DNA of 40,451 nucleotides. It comes from an uncultured Saprospiraceae bacterium (GTDB lineage: Bacteria > Bacteroidota > Bacteroidia > Chitinophagales > Saprospiraceae). Numbering within the stretch: position 1 is the first letter of the stretch; each line of letters begins with the position of its first letter. This document shows, piece by piece, positions 1-8,188 of this stretch. A program made the position numbers and the translations under genes. The stretch lies in the NCBI GenBank assembly GCA_937923465.1, contig CALDUB010000316.1, forward strand, positions 1 to 40,451. The letters run 5' to 3'. Below the pieces are notes generated by a model. The model was not told the origin of the DNA, did not search any database, and saw only the letters and a program-made list of their open reading frames with translations.

Positions 1-884
1 GCATCTGGATAAAGAATGGCGGAAGCCCAAGGTGGAATAAACCAAATAATACTACCAAAACCCATTAAACACATAGCGAGAAAGGCGGCTTTGCTGGCAT
101 TAACGGAGTCCTTGGCGGTTAAAAATCGAAAGGAGTCATGCAAATTCATAATGGTGACCAATTGTTTCGCTAAAAAAAATACAAATGTTCCGACTAGTAG
201 CAGCGGGTAATTCATATTCGGTCCTATCACAAAATCCGAAGGAAAATTGTTGACGAGTTCAACTGGTCCTCCGACTTTTACGAGGGCTACGATAGCACAA
301 ACGACAGAAATTACCGCAACAACTAAGGTCTGCATAAAATCAGAAGCAACTACGCCCCACGCCCCCGAAAGCACAGACACAAATACGACGGTCATACCCG
401 CAATGATGATAGTAGTTCCTATATCTGCATTAAAAACTGCAGATGCGAAGACCCCCAGAGCATTGAGCCAGACACCCGCATTTATTAGCGTAAAGATGAT
501 TAATGCCCACGAAAAAAAGAGTTCATTCTGAGGACCAAATCGACCTTTGATGGCTTCCGTTGGTGTATCGACTCGCATTTGTCGAAAACGCTTGGCAAAA
601 TAGAGCCAACCACAAAAATAAGAGAAAGTATTAGCGAGAAAAACCAAGCAAACGGCAAATCCATCCGTGAAGGCTTTGCCCGCAGCACCCGTAAAAGTCC
701 ATGCGGAAAATTGCATCATAAATGCCGTAGAACCAACCATCCACCAAAGCATCCGACCTCCACCTCTGAAATAATCACTAGTGGATTTAGCAGCCATGTT
801 TTTAAATGTGAAACCAATTCCTATGATTAACAGAAAGTATCCAGCAATTACCGCATACTCGTAAAACATCTCGTTGCCATTCAT
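1..884 (-). CDS. Sodium:solute symporter (SSS family), partial
   Basis: This gene is missing from the ORF track because it has no stop in the window. Reading the minus strand from the ATG at 884 gives an uninterrupted frame of 294 codons to the left edge. The product begins MNGNEMFYEYAVIAG, then shows repeated hydrophobic helices. Two stretches are typical of the SSS family: WMVGSTAFMMQFSAWTFTG after the first helix, and SGAWGVVASDFMQTLVV, matching the family's GG-hydrophobic-TD-x-x-Q signature. The protein should be an inner-membrane sodium-coupled importer. The substrate cannot be told from sequence, but the co-directional Gfo/Idh/MocA oxidoreductase 286 bp upstream suggests a sugar, inositol or sugar acid. 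Roughly half of a usual 500-600 residue symporter is present. Family call is firm; substrate is inference. Confidence 0.9.
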   Translation of the reverse strand, partial: MNGNEMFYEYAVIAGYFLLIIGIGFTFKNMAAKSTSDYFRGGGRMLWWMVGSTAFMMQFSAWTFTGAAGKAFTDGFAVCLVFLANTFSYFCGWLYFAKRFRQMRVDTPTEAIKGRFGPQNELFFSWALIIFTLINAGVWLNALGVFASAVFNADIGTTIIIAGMTVVFVSVLSGAWGVVASDFMQTLVVAVISVVCAIVALVKVGGPVELVNNFPSDFVIGPNMNYPLLLVGTFVFFLAKQLVTIMNLHDSFRFLTAKDSVNASKAAFLAMCLMGFGSIIWFIPPWASAILYPD

Positions 885-1170
885 GTATTGTGTTGTTGTA
901 TTAGACTTTTTTAGATCTTAGACATTGGATGTTAGATATTGTAACTACTCAGGTCGGTATCGGGCACTAATTTTTATTGAGGTTTGGTCGAATTCTTCAT
1001 TAGAGCTTAAACGTTGGATGTTAGATATTAGATTTTTTACAAGTGGAGTTAGATTTTTATGTTTTTTGATTTTGATAATCAACAGGATACGTATAAAATT
1101 AATTTTACTGTTTAGGAGGTCTAACGTCCAAAGTCTAACATCTAACATCCAAAATCCAAAGTCCAAAATC
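885..1170. repeat. Intergenic repeats of the TCTAACATC family
   Basis: The spacer between the oxidoreductase and symporter genes is made largely of variants of TCTAACATCCAA in both orientations: about 920-947, 1012-1038 (inverted sense) and 1119-1171. The second and third blocks are inverted relative to each other, so the spacer can form a long imperfect hairpin. One of only two GATC sites in the window is here (914-917). ORFs drawn in this stretch are low-complexity shadows of the repeats. I see no gene. Confidence 0.7.
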
Positions 1171-2307
1171 TTACAAATGACTAACATCAGTCCCATTATC
1201 GTTCTTCCTGATAATGTCAATTAACTCCTGATACAAACTTCCTTCTTTAAAACTTTGATAAGGAGAAAAGGGCTCGCCTTGGATATCTTTTACGAATTCT
1301 CTTGCCAGACATTCCCAGTTTTTCTCTGTATCTCCTTTAATCTTGGGCTGACTATCCAATATATCTTTAGGAGTGGATATTTCTTCCCAAGTTTTATCTT
1401 TCGTAAACATATATAATGGTCCCATTCCATAGTGCCCTTTAATATAAATGGCGCCTTTCGAGCCATAAAAAACGATATGGTCTTCGTTGAATCTTGGGTT
1501 TAGACCACCATGTTTAAAGAGAACAGAAACAGGTTTCGTCGCTAGCGGACTCTCTAATTGCGCCATTACCGTATAGGTCCATTCTACATTGCTTTCTCCC
1601 CATTCTAAAGCAGGGTCATTTAAGTCTTTTGGAATATGTTCTCTTCTAGTTTTAAAATTATGAACACCTTTAACAATTGGCGCTTTGCCTAAGTCGTCGC
1701 GGACTTCTCCAGATATGGATAATATTTTCTCTCCAATCACAGAAGTGGCAATAGAAATCATATGCGTGAAGTTGTTATTCAAACGACCTCCTCCAGCTTC
1801 TTTTCGGTGTGACCAACCGAAAGGGATATCTCTTTCTAGATTAAAGTGAGAGATGAATTCTGCTTCCAGAGGTTCTCCGATTGCGCCTGCTGCGACTAAC
1901 TGTTTAGCATGTTGAATACAAGGCATATAGCGAAAACTTGATGCAAAAGCGGTTTTTACATTATACTGCTTTGATAAGTCATAAAGCTCTTTTGCCGAAC
2001 CCCCGCTATCCGTCAGTGGTTTGTCGCAAAACACATGACAGCCTTGTTTAATTGCAGGTAAAATTGCCTGATAATGGGCACCACCAGGAGTTCCTATCGA
2101 TACGATATCTGGCTGACAATCTTTTAATGCTTGCTCCCAATTGGTGTTGGTATAAGGGATTGATTTTTTCTTTGCCACTTCCGCCAAAACGCTTTCCGTT
2201 CTACCTACCATCCCGACTACTTCTGCACCCACATTTCTGAATGCATCGGTATGACCTTGACCCGCAAATCCAGTCCCTGAAACGAGTACTTTTAATTTTC
2301 TTTTCAT
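1171..2307 (-). CDS. Gfo/Idh/MocA family oxidoreductase
   Basis: A 378-residue NAD(P)-dependent dehydrogenase of the glucose-fructose oxidoreductase / inositol dehydrogenase family. The N-terminal Rossmann fold shows the dinucleotide loop GTGFAGQGHTDAF at about residues 11-23. The substrate-domain lysine sits in CDKPLT (the family EKP motif) near residue 95, and GGGRLNNNFTHMISI near 175 carries the His of the family's catalytic H-x-x-D-like region. No signal peptide is visible, so it should be cytosolic. The SSS symporter follows on the same strand, fitting an uptake-plus-oxidation pair for a sugar or polyol. The ATG at 2307 is the natural start. The last codons overlap the TCTAACATC repeat block, so the C-terminus may be repeat-derived. 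Exact substrate unknown. Confidence 0.9.
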   Translation of the reverse strand: MKRKLKVLVSGTGFAGQGHTDAFRNVGAEVVGMVGRTESVLAEVAKKKSIPYTNTNWEQALKDCQPDIVSIGTPGGAHYQAILPAIKQGCHVFCDKPLTDSGGSAKELYDLSKQYNVKTAFASSFRYMPCIQHAKQLVAAGAIGEPLEAEFISHFNLERDIPFGWSHRKEAGGGRLNNNFTHMISIATSVIGEKILSISGEVRDDLGKAPIVKGVHNFKTRREHIPKDLNDPALEWGESNVEWTYTVMAQLESPLATKPVSVLFKHGGLNPRFNEDHIVFYGSKGAIYIKGHYGMGPLYMFTKDKTWEEISTPKDILDSQPKIKGDTEKNWECLAREFVKDIQGEPFSPYQSFKEGSLYQELIDIIRKNDNGTDVSHL

Positions 2308-2322
2308 TTGTTTGTTAAGTTA

Positions 2323-2574
2323 AGTACGTAACCCTATTTATCTGGACATTTTGACCCTGACGGGCAAGCGAGGATGTTTTTCCGCTCCCGAGCAAAGCGT
2401 CGGGACAAGTTATTTTCCTCTTAAAAATAGTTCTCCCGACTTGTCAGTACGGGACAGGCTGTGATGCAGACCGCCGAGCAAAGCATCGGCACACGGCATG
2501 TAACGATTTTTAAGAGAAAACTATCAACAAAATCTCTCTGTCAAATTTATCCACATAATATAGTGTCACGTACT
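2323..2574. mobile_element. TA-flanked MITE-like element, long copy
   Basis: A 252-bp non-coding element whose ends are imperfect inverted repeats beginning AGTACGTAAC and (from the other end) AGTACGTGAC, extending about 30 bp with small gaps. It is bordered by TA on both sides, the target duplication expected of IS630/Tc1-mariner type transposition. Internally it can fold: a CTCTTAAAAAT segment is repeated inverted as ATTTTTAAGAG. A shorter copy lies at 8524-8707. No transposase is encoded, so mobilisation would depend on a relative elsewhere. It sits directly after the YHYH gene's 3' end and upstream of the oxidoreductase start. Confidence 0.75.
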
Positions 2575-2633
2575 TAGTTTTAATTCTAGTTTTCTTTTTT
2601 GTCAAAGAAACATAGTCTAATCCCAATCGAGAA

Positions 2634-3581
2634 TTAATGGTTAACTATCATTTCACCATATTCACCATTTAAACAAGCAATTATTTGATTACCTCCAGGT
2701 TCTCCTGCATGATAGTGATAACCTCTTATTTTGTCTTCATGACCTCCACATTTATCCAAGTCTGTTGGTTTATTTCCTTCTTTATCCAACAAAGCATAAA
2801 TACCAAATCCGTCAATTGCATAACCAATCATAGGGGCATGACTATCATTTTGTGCGATTTCTTTAGTACATCCTGTCACTGCATGGTAATGATAACCAAC
2901 ATGTGGATTGACATGCCCACCACAATCATCAAGCGGAGCTAAGGTATGTGCTTTTAGGATTGCTTCGGTAGGCGCAGGCGGGTCAAAATTTACACCGTTG
3001 AAAGCTAAACCCACAATTCCTCTTCTTAATCTTGAGGACTTATTACGGTAAATGGGATTGATAGGAATATAGTACGTAGTTATGTGGTCATGATAAAATG
3101 AAGGTTGACATTCTACACAATGATTTTTATATATGTCTTCAACATCAGGTTTTGCTGCACCTTCACATTGTTCTTGCGTAAAGGTTACTTTTATAGAGCC
3201 GTCATCATTGTACAATTTCCATTTGGAATCCGTATAAAACTCTCCGATACCCGAAATAAAATGACCGTCAACATCATATACTTTTCCTTTATCAAACCAA
3301 ATTCCACCTTTTTCTTTTGAATCATCAATATGTCTTGGACACCAAGGTCCCATTTGATGCTCGCTGGGTTCAGATTTAACAACAACTTTATAACATTGGG
3401 CTGTTGTTCCTCCTGAAAGTTTATGTTCTACAGTTTCAATTTCTTGAACCAAATTTTCTTTTATGAAGAAAGTAGGGTTTACAGGAATAATCGGTTCCGT
3501 TATTTTTTTGTTATCCTCTTCACAACTTGTCAGGACAAAAACGAATAGACTGATGCTGAGTAATGTTTTGATTAGATTCAT
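2634..3581 (-). CDS. YHYH domain lipoprotein
   Basis: A 315-residue exported lipoprotein. The N-terminus MNLIKTLLSISLFVFVLTSC is a lipoprotein signal with lipobox LTSC, followed by an acidic EEDNKK stretch. The C-terminal half carries two YHYH signatures, GYHYHAVTGC and GYHYHAGEPGG, around a GYAIDGFGIYALLD segment, the layout of the YHYH domain (PF14240). Its biochemical role is not established. The paired His and conserved Cys residues suggest metal binding, which is inference. The protein is probably anchored in the outer membrane. A gap of about 235 bp separates it from the prolyl oligopeptidase upstream on the same strand, so co-transcription is possible but unproven. Confidence 0.88.
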   Translation of the reverse strand: MNLIKTLLSISLFVFVLTSCEEDNKKITEPIIPVNPTFFIKENLVQEIETVEHKLSGGTTAQCYKVVVKSEPSEHQMGPWCPRHIDDSKEKGGIWFDKGKVYDVDGHFISGIGEFYTDSKWKLYNDDGSIKVTFTQEQCEGAAKPDVEDIYKNHCVECQPSFYHDHITTYYIPINPIYRNKSSRLRRGIVGLAFNGVNFDPPAPTEAILKAHTLAPLDDCGGHVNPHVGYHYHAVTGCTKEIAQNDSHAPMIGYAIDGFGIYALLDKEGNKPTDLDKCGGHEDKIRGYHYHAGEPGGNQIIACLNGEYGEMIVNH

Positions 3582-3755
3582 CTCTTATGTTTTGAATTTT
3601 GTCAGGTAACCATTTTTTTCGCGTTCTTAAATGACTCCGTTTCACTTAATTGACCGTAATGTATTAAATATCTTTTTATAAATTTATTTTCATCGAAGAC
3701 ATATTTGCAAAATAGGGGAGATGTGTACTTGTGCTTTACTCATAGAGGTTTAAAC

Positions 3756-3796
3756 ATGAAGTATGAAGCATGAACAATTCATACTTCACACTTCAT
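3756..3796. terminator. Inverted repeat downstream of prolyl oligopeptidase
   Basis: The arms ATGAAGTATGAAGCATGAA and TTCATACTTCACACTTCAT pair at 17 of 19 positions around a 3-nt loop. The hairpin lies just beyond the stop of the minus-strand peptidase gene and could terminate its transcript. No strong U-run follows on the minus strand, so it may instead be a small palindromic repeat. Confidence 0.5.
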
Positions 3797-3817
3797 ATTT
3801 TTGGTTCTTTGACAAAA

Positions 3818-5971
3818 CTAGTCCTTAGTATACTTAACTGGACTATTCGTATTCCAAAATAAAAACGCCCAACGGTCTGCCTCTTCATCTAGTATCATTC
3901 CCACAGGTTTTCCTGCACCATGACCCGCATCTACTGCTACGCGTATCAAAACAGGATTGTCGCCTTCGTGCGCCTTCTGTAGACGTGCTGCAAACTTAAA
4001 AGAGTGCGCAGGTACCACACGGTCGTCATGGTCAGCTGTAGTTACCATAGTTGCAGGATATTGTGTTCCTTCTTTTAGATTGTGCAAAGGAGAGTAGCCA
4101 TACAGATTTTTAAAGTCCGCCTCGCTCGCTTCACTTGAGCCATACTCAGGAATCCATCCTTTACCCACCGTAAATTTATGATAACGCAACATATCCATAA
4201 CACCTACTGCAGGATAGGCAACTGCTGCTATATCAGGACGTTGTGCAAGAGTGGCACCGACCAATAGTCCACCATTCGAACCACCAGAAACTGAAAGTTT
4301 CTCTGTGCTCGTATAGCCTTCTTTTTTCAAATAATCCGCAGCTGCAAAGAAATCATCAAAGACATTTTGCTTGTTTAAAAGCATACCGCCTTCGTGCCAT
4401 TTTTCGCCATATTCGCCACCACCACGTAGATTTGGCATAGCGAAAACACCACCGTTTTCTAATAAAATCACGCGACTAGTCGAGAAACTTGGAGACAAAC
4501 TCACATTAAATCCACCATAAGCGTAGAGATAAGTCGGATTTTGTCCGTTCATTTCTAAACCCTTTTTGTGTACGATAAACATCGTGACTGGCGTACCGTC
4601 TTTTGAGGTATAAGTTACTTGTTTTTCTACGTAATCTTCTGGATTAAACTTCAATTCAGTTTTGAAAAATTGTTCAGATTTTCCTGTTTTTACATCATAC
4701 TTGAAAATAGAAACAGGGTAGGTGAACGAAGTAAAAGAGTAGAACAAAATGTTGTCTTCGTCTTTTCCATTAAAGCCACCAGCACTTCCCAGTCCAGGCA
4801 AATCAATTGCCTTTCTATTGCTACCGTCAAAGTCCAACTGGTAGATACGTGTTGTTGCTTTTTCTAGATAATCAGCAAATAATTTGCCACCACCAGTAGA
4901 AATAGACTGCAATAAATTCTCTGTTTCAGGAATAACTTCTGTCCAGTTTTCTTTGGCAGGATTATTCAAGTCAACTTGAATTAAACGGTAATTTGGTGCG
5001 TCAATATTGGTCTTAAACAACATTTTTCCCCCTCCCAAGTGCTTAACGGCGCTTGTTTTCTTATTATATCCCGCAAAAAGTTCTACAAAAGGACCATCCT
5101 TTTCTAAGTCTTTCACAAAAGTTGCAAAGCCATCCGTACCAGGTTGTTTGTACAGCACAAAATACTTTTCATCTTCCGTTACAGAGCCAAAGTGGTAAAT
5201 GTTTGGATTATTATCATCACGATAAACGAGTCTATCTTTACTTTGGTCATCTCCCAATTTGTGATAATAAACTGAGTGAAATTGATTGTTTCCTTTCAAC
5301 TCATCGCCCTCCGCAGGGGCAGGGTAGCGGCTATAAAAGAAGCCGTCTTTGTACCAAGATGCACCACTAAACTTTACCCAATTCAGTTCATCACCCAATT
5401 GTTTTTTAGTTGCAATCTCCATGACATACATCTTTTGCCAATCCGAACCTCCGTCCGAACGCGCATAAGTAACATATTTGTTGTCTTTAGAAATGCCAGC
5501 CAAATTGATAGATGTTGTACCTTCGGCGTTGATAGCATTTGGGTCTAGAAAAACTTCTGGTTCGCCCTCCAAACCTTTTTGGATATAGATGACAGATTGA
5601 TTTTGTAGACCACTATTTTTATTGAAAAAGTAGTATTCACCTGCTTTGAAAGGTGCACCAACTTTTGGATAATTAAAAATATCCTCGTAGCGGTCACGTA
5701 TCGCATCACGATAAGGAATATTCTCCAAATAGCTGAATGTCACTTCATTTTGAGCTTTTACCCAAGCTTTTGTATCGTCTGCATTGTCGTCTTCGAGCCA
5801 GCGGTATTCGTCTTTTACTGTTGTACCGAAATAAGTATCAGTAGTATCAACAGTTTTAGTTTCAGGATAAGTCAGTTTCATAACTGGATTTTTTACTGCG
5901 GCCGAGTCAGTTGTATCGGCGCAAGATGCAAGCGTCATAGTCGCTGCAATTATCAAGAGTAAATTTTTCAT
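3818..5971 (-). CDS. Prolyl oligopeptidase (S9A) lipoprotein
   Basis: A 717-residue serine peptidase of family S9A, which cleaves after proline in short peptides. The start MKNLLLIIAATMTLASC is a lipoprotein signal (lipobox LASC), so the enzyme is periplasmic or surface anchored rather than cytosolic. Residues about 35-430 form the N-terminal beta-propeller. The C-terminal alpha/beta hydrolase domain shows the nucleophile elbow GGSNGG (Ser near 564), the Asp region DHDDRVVPAHS (near 648) and the His in DAGHGAGK (near 683). All catalytic residues and the usual full length are present. Likely role: scavenging proline-containing peptides outside the inner membrane. The gene is preceded by a 1-kb spacer containing a candidate structured RNA on the same strand. 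Confidence 0.95.
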   Translation of the reverse strand: MKNLLLIIAATMTLASCADTTDSAAVKNPVMKLTYPETKTVDTTDTYFGTTVKDEYRWLEDDNADDTKAWVKAQNEVTFSYLENIPYRDAIRDRYEDIFNYPKVGAPFKAGEYYFFNKNSGLQNQSVIYIQKGLEGEPEVFLDPNAINAEGTTSINLAGISKDNKYVTYARSDGGSDWQKMYVMEIATKKQLGDELNWVKFSGASWYKDGFFYSRYPAPAEGDELKGNNQFHSVYYHKLGDDQSKDRLVYRDDNNPNIYHFGSVTEDEKYFVLYKQPGTDGFATFVKDLEKDGPFVELFAGYNKKTSAVKHLGGGKMLFKTNIDAPNYRLIQVDLNNPAKENWTEVIPETENLLQSISTGGGKLFADYLEKATTRIYQLDFDGSNRKAIDLPGLGSAGGFNGKDEDNILFYSFTSFTYPVSIFKYDVKTGKSEQFFKTELKFNPEDYVEKQVTYTSKDGTPVTMFIVHKKGLEMNGQNPTYLYAYGGFNVSLSPSFSTSRVILLENGGVFAMPNLRGGGEYGEKWHEGGMLLNKQNVFDDFFAAADYLKKEGYTSTEKLSVSGGSNGGLLVGATLAQRPDIAAVAYPAVGVMDMLRYHKFTVGKGWIPEYGSSEASEADFKNLYGYSPLHNLKEGTQYPATMVTTADHDDRVVPAHSFKFAARLQKAHEGDNPVLIRVAVDAGHGAGKPVGMILDEEADRWAFLFWNTNSPVKYTKD

Positions 5972-6071
5972 TATTAACGGTTGGTTAGCTAAATGGTTAT
6001 TTTGCGTCGAAGATAAAAGTTTAAATGTAGAATGACTAATGGAAAATGTCTAATGTGATTAAAAAGTAGGG

Positions 6072-6226
6072 AATTAGGTGTCAGGCTTTTCATTAGTACG
6101 CAAATGTGTTTTAGTATTGTGGGAAGCGAGTTATGAATTGTTGAAATGAATTAGAGGCGAGCTTGGATTTAGGCTGCTCCAAATTGTGGAAGTCAAAGCC
6201 GCCCGACACCTCGTTCCTGACCCCTT
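6072..6226. repeat. Degenerate copy of the GTGTCAGG/CTCGTTCCTGAC repeat
   Basis: The segment begins with TTAGGTGTCAGG, contains CTGCTCCAAATTGTGG and ends CTCGTTCCTGACCCCT. The same three landmarks occur in the same order at 33059-33152. The ends are partly inverted copies, so the element can fold. It has no coding potential. Confidence 0.55.
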
Positions 6227-6227
6227 T

Positions 6228-6265
6228 AAAAAAAAGAAAGCGACAACCGGGGGGTCATCGCTTCT
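6228..6265 (-). terminator. Rho-independent terminator of the candidate small RNA
   Basis: On the minus strand AGAAGCGATGACC pairs with GGTTGTCGCTTTCT (13 pairs, one bulged U, two G-U) around a CCCC loop, followed by eight T residues. The U-run is on the minus side only, which sets the direction. Confidence 0.8.
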
Positions 6266-6391
6266 TGGTGATTATTCTTTTTACGGGGTGTACCGTGTGT
6301 GGATTGATTATAATTTGTTAACAGCGCGAAAGTTCGCGAGATTACACTAAAAGAAAAAAATGGACACCTGATTCCGTAGAAATAATCAGCC
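6228..6391 (-). ncRNA. Candidate structured small RNA (6S-like)
   Basis: Three signals agree on an independent transcript of about 165 nt. On the minus strand a -7 box TAATTTTG (6400-6393) is followed within a few bases by a long stem: TGATTATT plus TACGG near the 5' end pair with CCGTA plus AATAATCA near the 3' end. Inside this, GGTGTCC pairs with GGTACACC, and a tight CGCGAA/TTCGCG hairpin caps the structure. A strong terminator and U8 tract follow at once. A long rod with internal loops and its own promoter and terminator is the general shape of 6S RNA. I cannot confirm the family, and no clear -33 box is visible. An alternative is a leader attenuator for the peptidase gene. Confidence 0.5.
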
Positions 6392-6392
6392 G

Positions 6393-6400
6393 CAAAATTA
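6393..6400 (-). promoter_or_regulatory. -7 box TAATTTTG for the candidate small RNA
   Basis: The minus-strand sequence matches the Bacteroidota TAnnTTTG consensus and lies just upstream of the first base of the structured RNA. The -33 region is not a good TTTG match. Confidence 0.45.
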
Positions 6401-6523
6401 GTCTAAAGTCAGTCTACGTATATACCTGAAAAAAGGTATTTAATATATTCTAACTTGTTTTGATGTGTTAAAGGTAGATGTGAAAGGGCATTTTACAAAA
6501 GAAATCTTTGAAAGATTAAGAAA

Positions 6524-6543
6524 AATACCTACAAGTAAGTATT
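6524..6543. promoter_or_regulatory. Imperfect dyad AATACCTACAAGTAAGTATT
   Basis: A 20-bp near-palindrome of the form AATACYTAC...GTARGTATT. Related dyads lie at 9801-9820 and 32994-33007. The shape resembles sites of LuxR/NarL-type response regulators. Function is inference. Confidence 0.3.
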
Positions 6544-6862
6544 TGGTTATCAATAGATTTATACAATTTAATATCATTTATGTAATTTGATTTTTATATC
6601 AGGAAAAGGTAGAGTATCAGACTAGAACTTTTAGGAATAGAAACTGTTTTTTTTAGACGATAGACAAAATATGTTAGACTTTAGATTCTCCCAATAGTAA
6701 AGCTAAGCATATGTGTACTTCACTGATTATCGACATTTATGAAATTCAAAAAACGATTTTACTTAAAAAAGTCTAGCGTCTAAATGAATTGACAATCAAA
6801 CGCGTAATACATTTTGTTGTATTGAAAACTCGTAAGATTTTTTCTTTGCGTTCTCTCCAACA

Positions 6863-6916
6863 AGAGTTCTTTGCAAGCTGCGCTCTCAAAACTCTGCGTC
6901 TTTGCGCCTTTGCGTT
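6863..6916 (+). repeat. Dispersed repeat GTTCTTTGCAAGC...CTCTGCGTC, copy 1
   Basis: The block AGTTCTTTGCAAGCTGCGCT followed by ACTCTGCGTCTTTGCGCC and TTTGCGTT recurs in the same orientation at 35447-35505. It lies upstream of the MoeZ-like gene and is translated only if the ORF track's TTG start is used, which argues against that start. Confidence 0.6.
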
Positions 6917-7001
6917 GAAAAATTTTATCGTACAAGTTGCAATGACATTTCATCTAAAATCTAACATTCAAAGTCTAATTAAACGACACAAAGCAAAAAA
7001 A

Positions 7002-8138
7002 ATGAATAGGTCTAATTTATTTTCCGAGTCAGAAAAACGCCGCTATGCTCGTCATTTTTCCCTCTCAGATGTTGGCGAAGAGGGACAGCAGCGATTAAAA
7101 TCTGCAAAGGTCTTGTGCATCGGTGCGGGAGGTCTGGGAAGTCCATTGCTGTTGTATTTAGCTGCCGCAGGAGTGGGGGAGATAGGTATTTGTGATTTTG
7201 ATATCGTATCGGAAAGTAATTTGCAACGGCAGATATTATTCACGGAAGAAAACGTAGGGAAGAGTAAAGCTATTATAGCTAAAAGTCATTTGACCGCACT
7301 AAATCCTCATATTAAATATCATATTCACGACGAAAAATTGACTTCTGAAAATGCATTGCGCATTTTTGAAAAGTATGACATTATTGCCGACGGAAGTGAT
7401 AATTTTCCGACTCGATACTTGGTGAATGATGCCTGCGTTTTAACCAATAAACCCTGTGTTTTTGGTGCGGTTAGTCGATTTGAAGGGCAAGTGTCGGTTT
7501 TTAATCTAAAGAGAGTAGACGGCACTTTTGGACCTAATTACCGCGATATATTTTCAGAGCCACCTGCACCAGGCACCGTTTTAAATTGCGCAGAAGCAGG
7601 CGTTTTGGGTGTGTTGCCAGGTATTATTGGTAGTATGCAAGCTAATGAGGTCATAAAAATTATTACAGGAATAGGAGAAGTGTTAGATGGTCGTTTGTTT
7701 TTTTTCGATGCCAAAGATTTCACTTCACGTACATTGAAAATTCGTAAAAATTCTGACATTAAAATCGAAAAACTAATAGATTATGACTTCTTTTGTGGTC
7801 TGAAAGCTCCCGAAATATCGTACGACGAATTAAATGAAATGCGGACCACAGGAGAAGATTTTCAACTTATAGATGTACGAGAAAAAGAGGAATATGAGCG
7901 AAAGAACACAGGAGGGACCTTAATGCCACTGTCAGAGTTCGAAGAGCATATTTCAAACATTTCAAGACGTGATAAGGTTGTTATTTGTTGTCAGAGTGGA
8001 AAACGCAGCTTAATAGCAGCAGGAAGACTACTCGATGCAGGCTTTGAAAATGTATATTCACTGAAAGGTGGGATAGAAGCACTAGAAAATAAAACTTGTT
8101 CTTTGACAAATCCCCCCGCGTTGCGGGACAAGCAGTGA
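7002..8138 (+). CDS. MoeZ-type adenylyltransferase/sulfurtransferase (ThiF domain plus rhodanese)
   Basis: This 378-residue protein activates a ubiquitin-like sulfur carrier (MoaD/ThiS type) by adenylation and can pass sulfur through its rhodanese domain. The ThiF domain has the nucleotide loop GAGGLGSP (about 41-48), NLQRQILF, DGSDNFPTRY and the catalytic-Cys region LNCAEAGVLG. The C-terminal rhodanese domain ends in the active loop CQSGKRS near 330. The first zinc motif CxxC is replaced by NYRD, as in actinobacterial MoeZ, so it is of the zinc-less type. I start at ATG 7002; the ORF track's TTG start at 6789 runs through dispersed repeats. The last 13 residues are encoded by a MITE (8097-8173); removing it restores a stop directly after ...LENKT. 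It probably forms a unit with the next gene. Confidence 0.9.
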   Translation: MNRSNLFSESEKRRYARHFSLSDVGEEGQQRLKSAKVLCIGAGGLGSPLLLYLAAAGVGEIGICDFDIVSESNLQRQILFTEENVGKSKAIIAKSHLTALNPHIKYHIHDEKLTSENALRIFEKYDIIADGSDNFPTRYLVNDACVLTNKPCVFGAVSRFEGQVSVFNLKRVDGTFGPNYRDIFSEPPAPGTVLNCAEAGVLGVLPGIIGSMQANEVIKIITGIGEVLDGRLFFFDAKDFTSRTLKIRKNSDIKIEKLIDYDFFCGLKAPEISYDELNEMRTTGEDFQLIDVREKEEYERKNTGGTLMPLSEFEEHISNISRRDKVVICCQSGKRSLIAAGRLLDAGFENVYSLKGGIEALENKTCSLTNPPALRDKQ

Positions 8139-8173
8139 TTGTCCCGTGCAACGGGGGGATTTGTCAGAGAACC
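8097..8173. mobile_element. 77-bp MITE with 8-bp target duplication ATAAAACT
   Basis: The arms start TGTTCTTTGACAAATC and, from the right end, GGTTCTCTGACAAATC, each continuing into CCCCCG. An inner GGGACAA/TTGTCCC pair closes a 7-nt loop. The element is bordered by exact direct repeats ATAAAACT at 8089-8096 and 8174-8181. GG-ended arms and 8-bp duplications fit the ISL3 family (IS1595-like is the alternative). The arm resembles that of the element at 36924-37030. It inserted at the stop codon of the MoeZ-like gene. Confidence 0.82.
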
Positions 8174-8188
8174 ATAAAACTTAACAAA

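Noticed and set aside
500-688. 62-residue minus ORF at the left edge
   Set aside because: It is out of frame with the symporter reading frame that covers 1-884.
2598-3816. GTCAAAGAAAC near 2600 and GGTTCTTTGAC at 3803 as ends of a mobile unit carrying the YHYH gene
   Set aside because: The ends point outward rather than inward, no target duplication is present, and the shared core is only about 10 bp.
6789-7001. N-terminal 71-residue extension of the MoeZ-like ORF from a TTG
   Set aside because: The stretch translates dispersed repeats (TGCGTC block and TCTAACATT), and the ThiF domain starts normally after the ATG at 7002.
8096-8188. Upstream part of the 142-residue ORF
   Set aside because: It begins with TTG inside the MoeZ-like gene and translates the MITE; the ATG at 8189 gives a sensible membrane protein.
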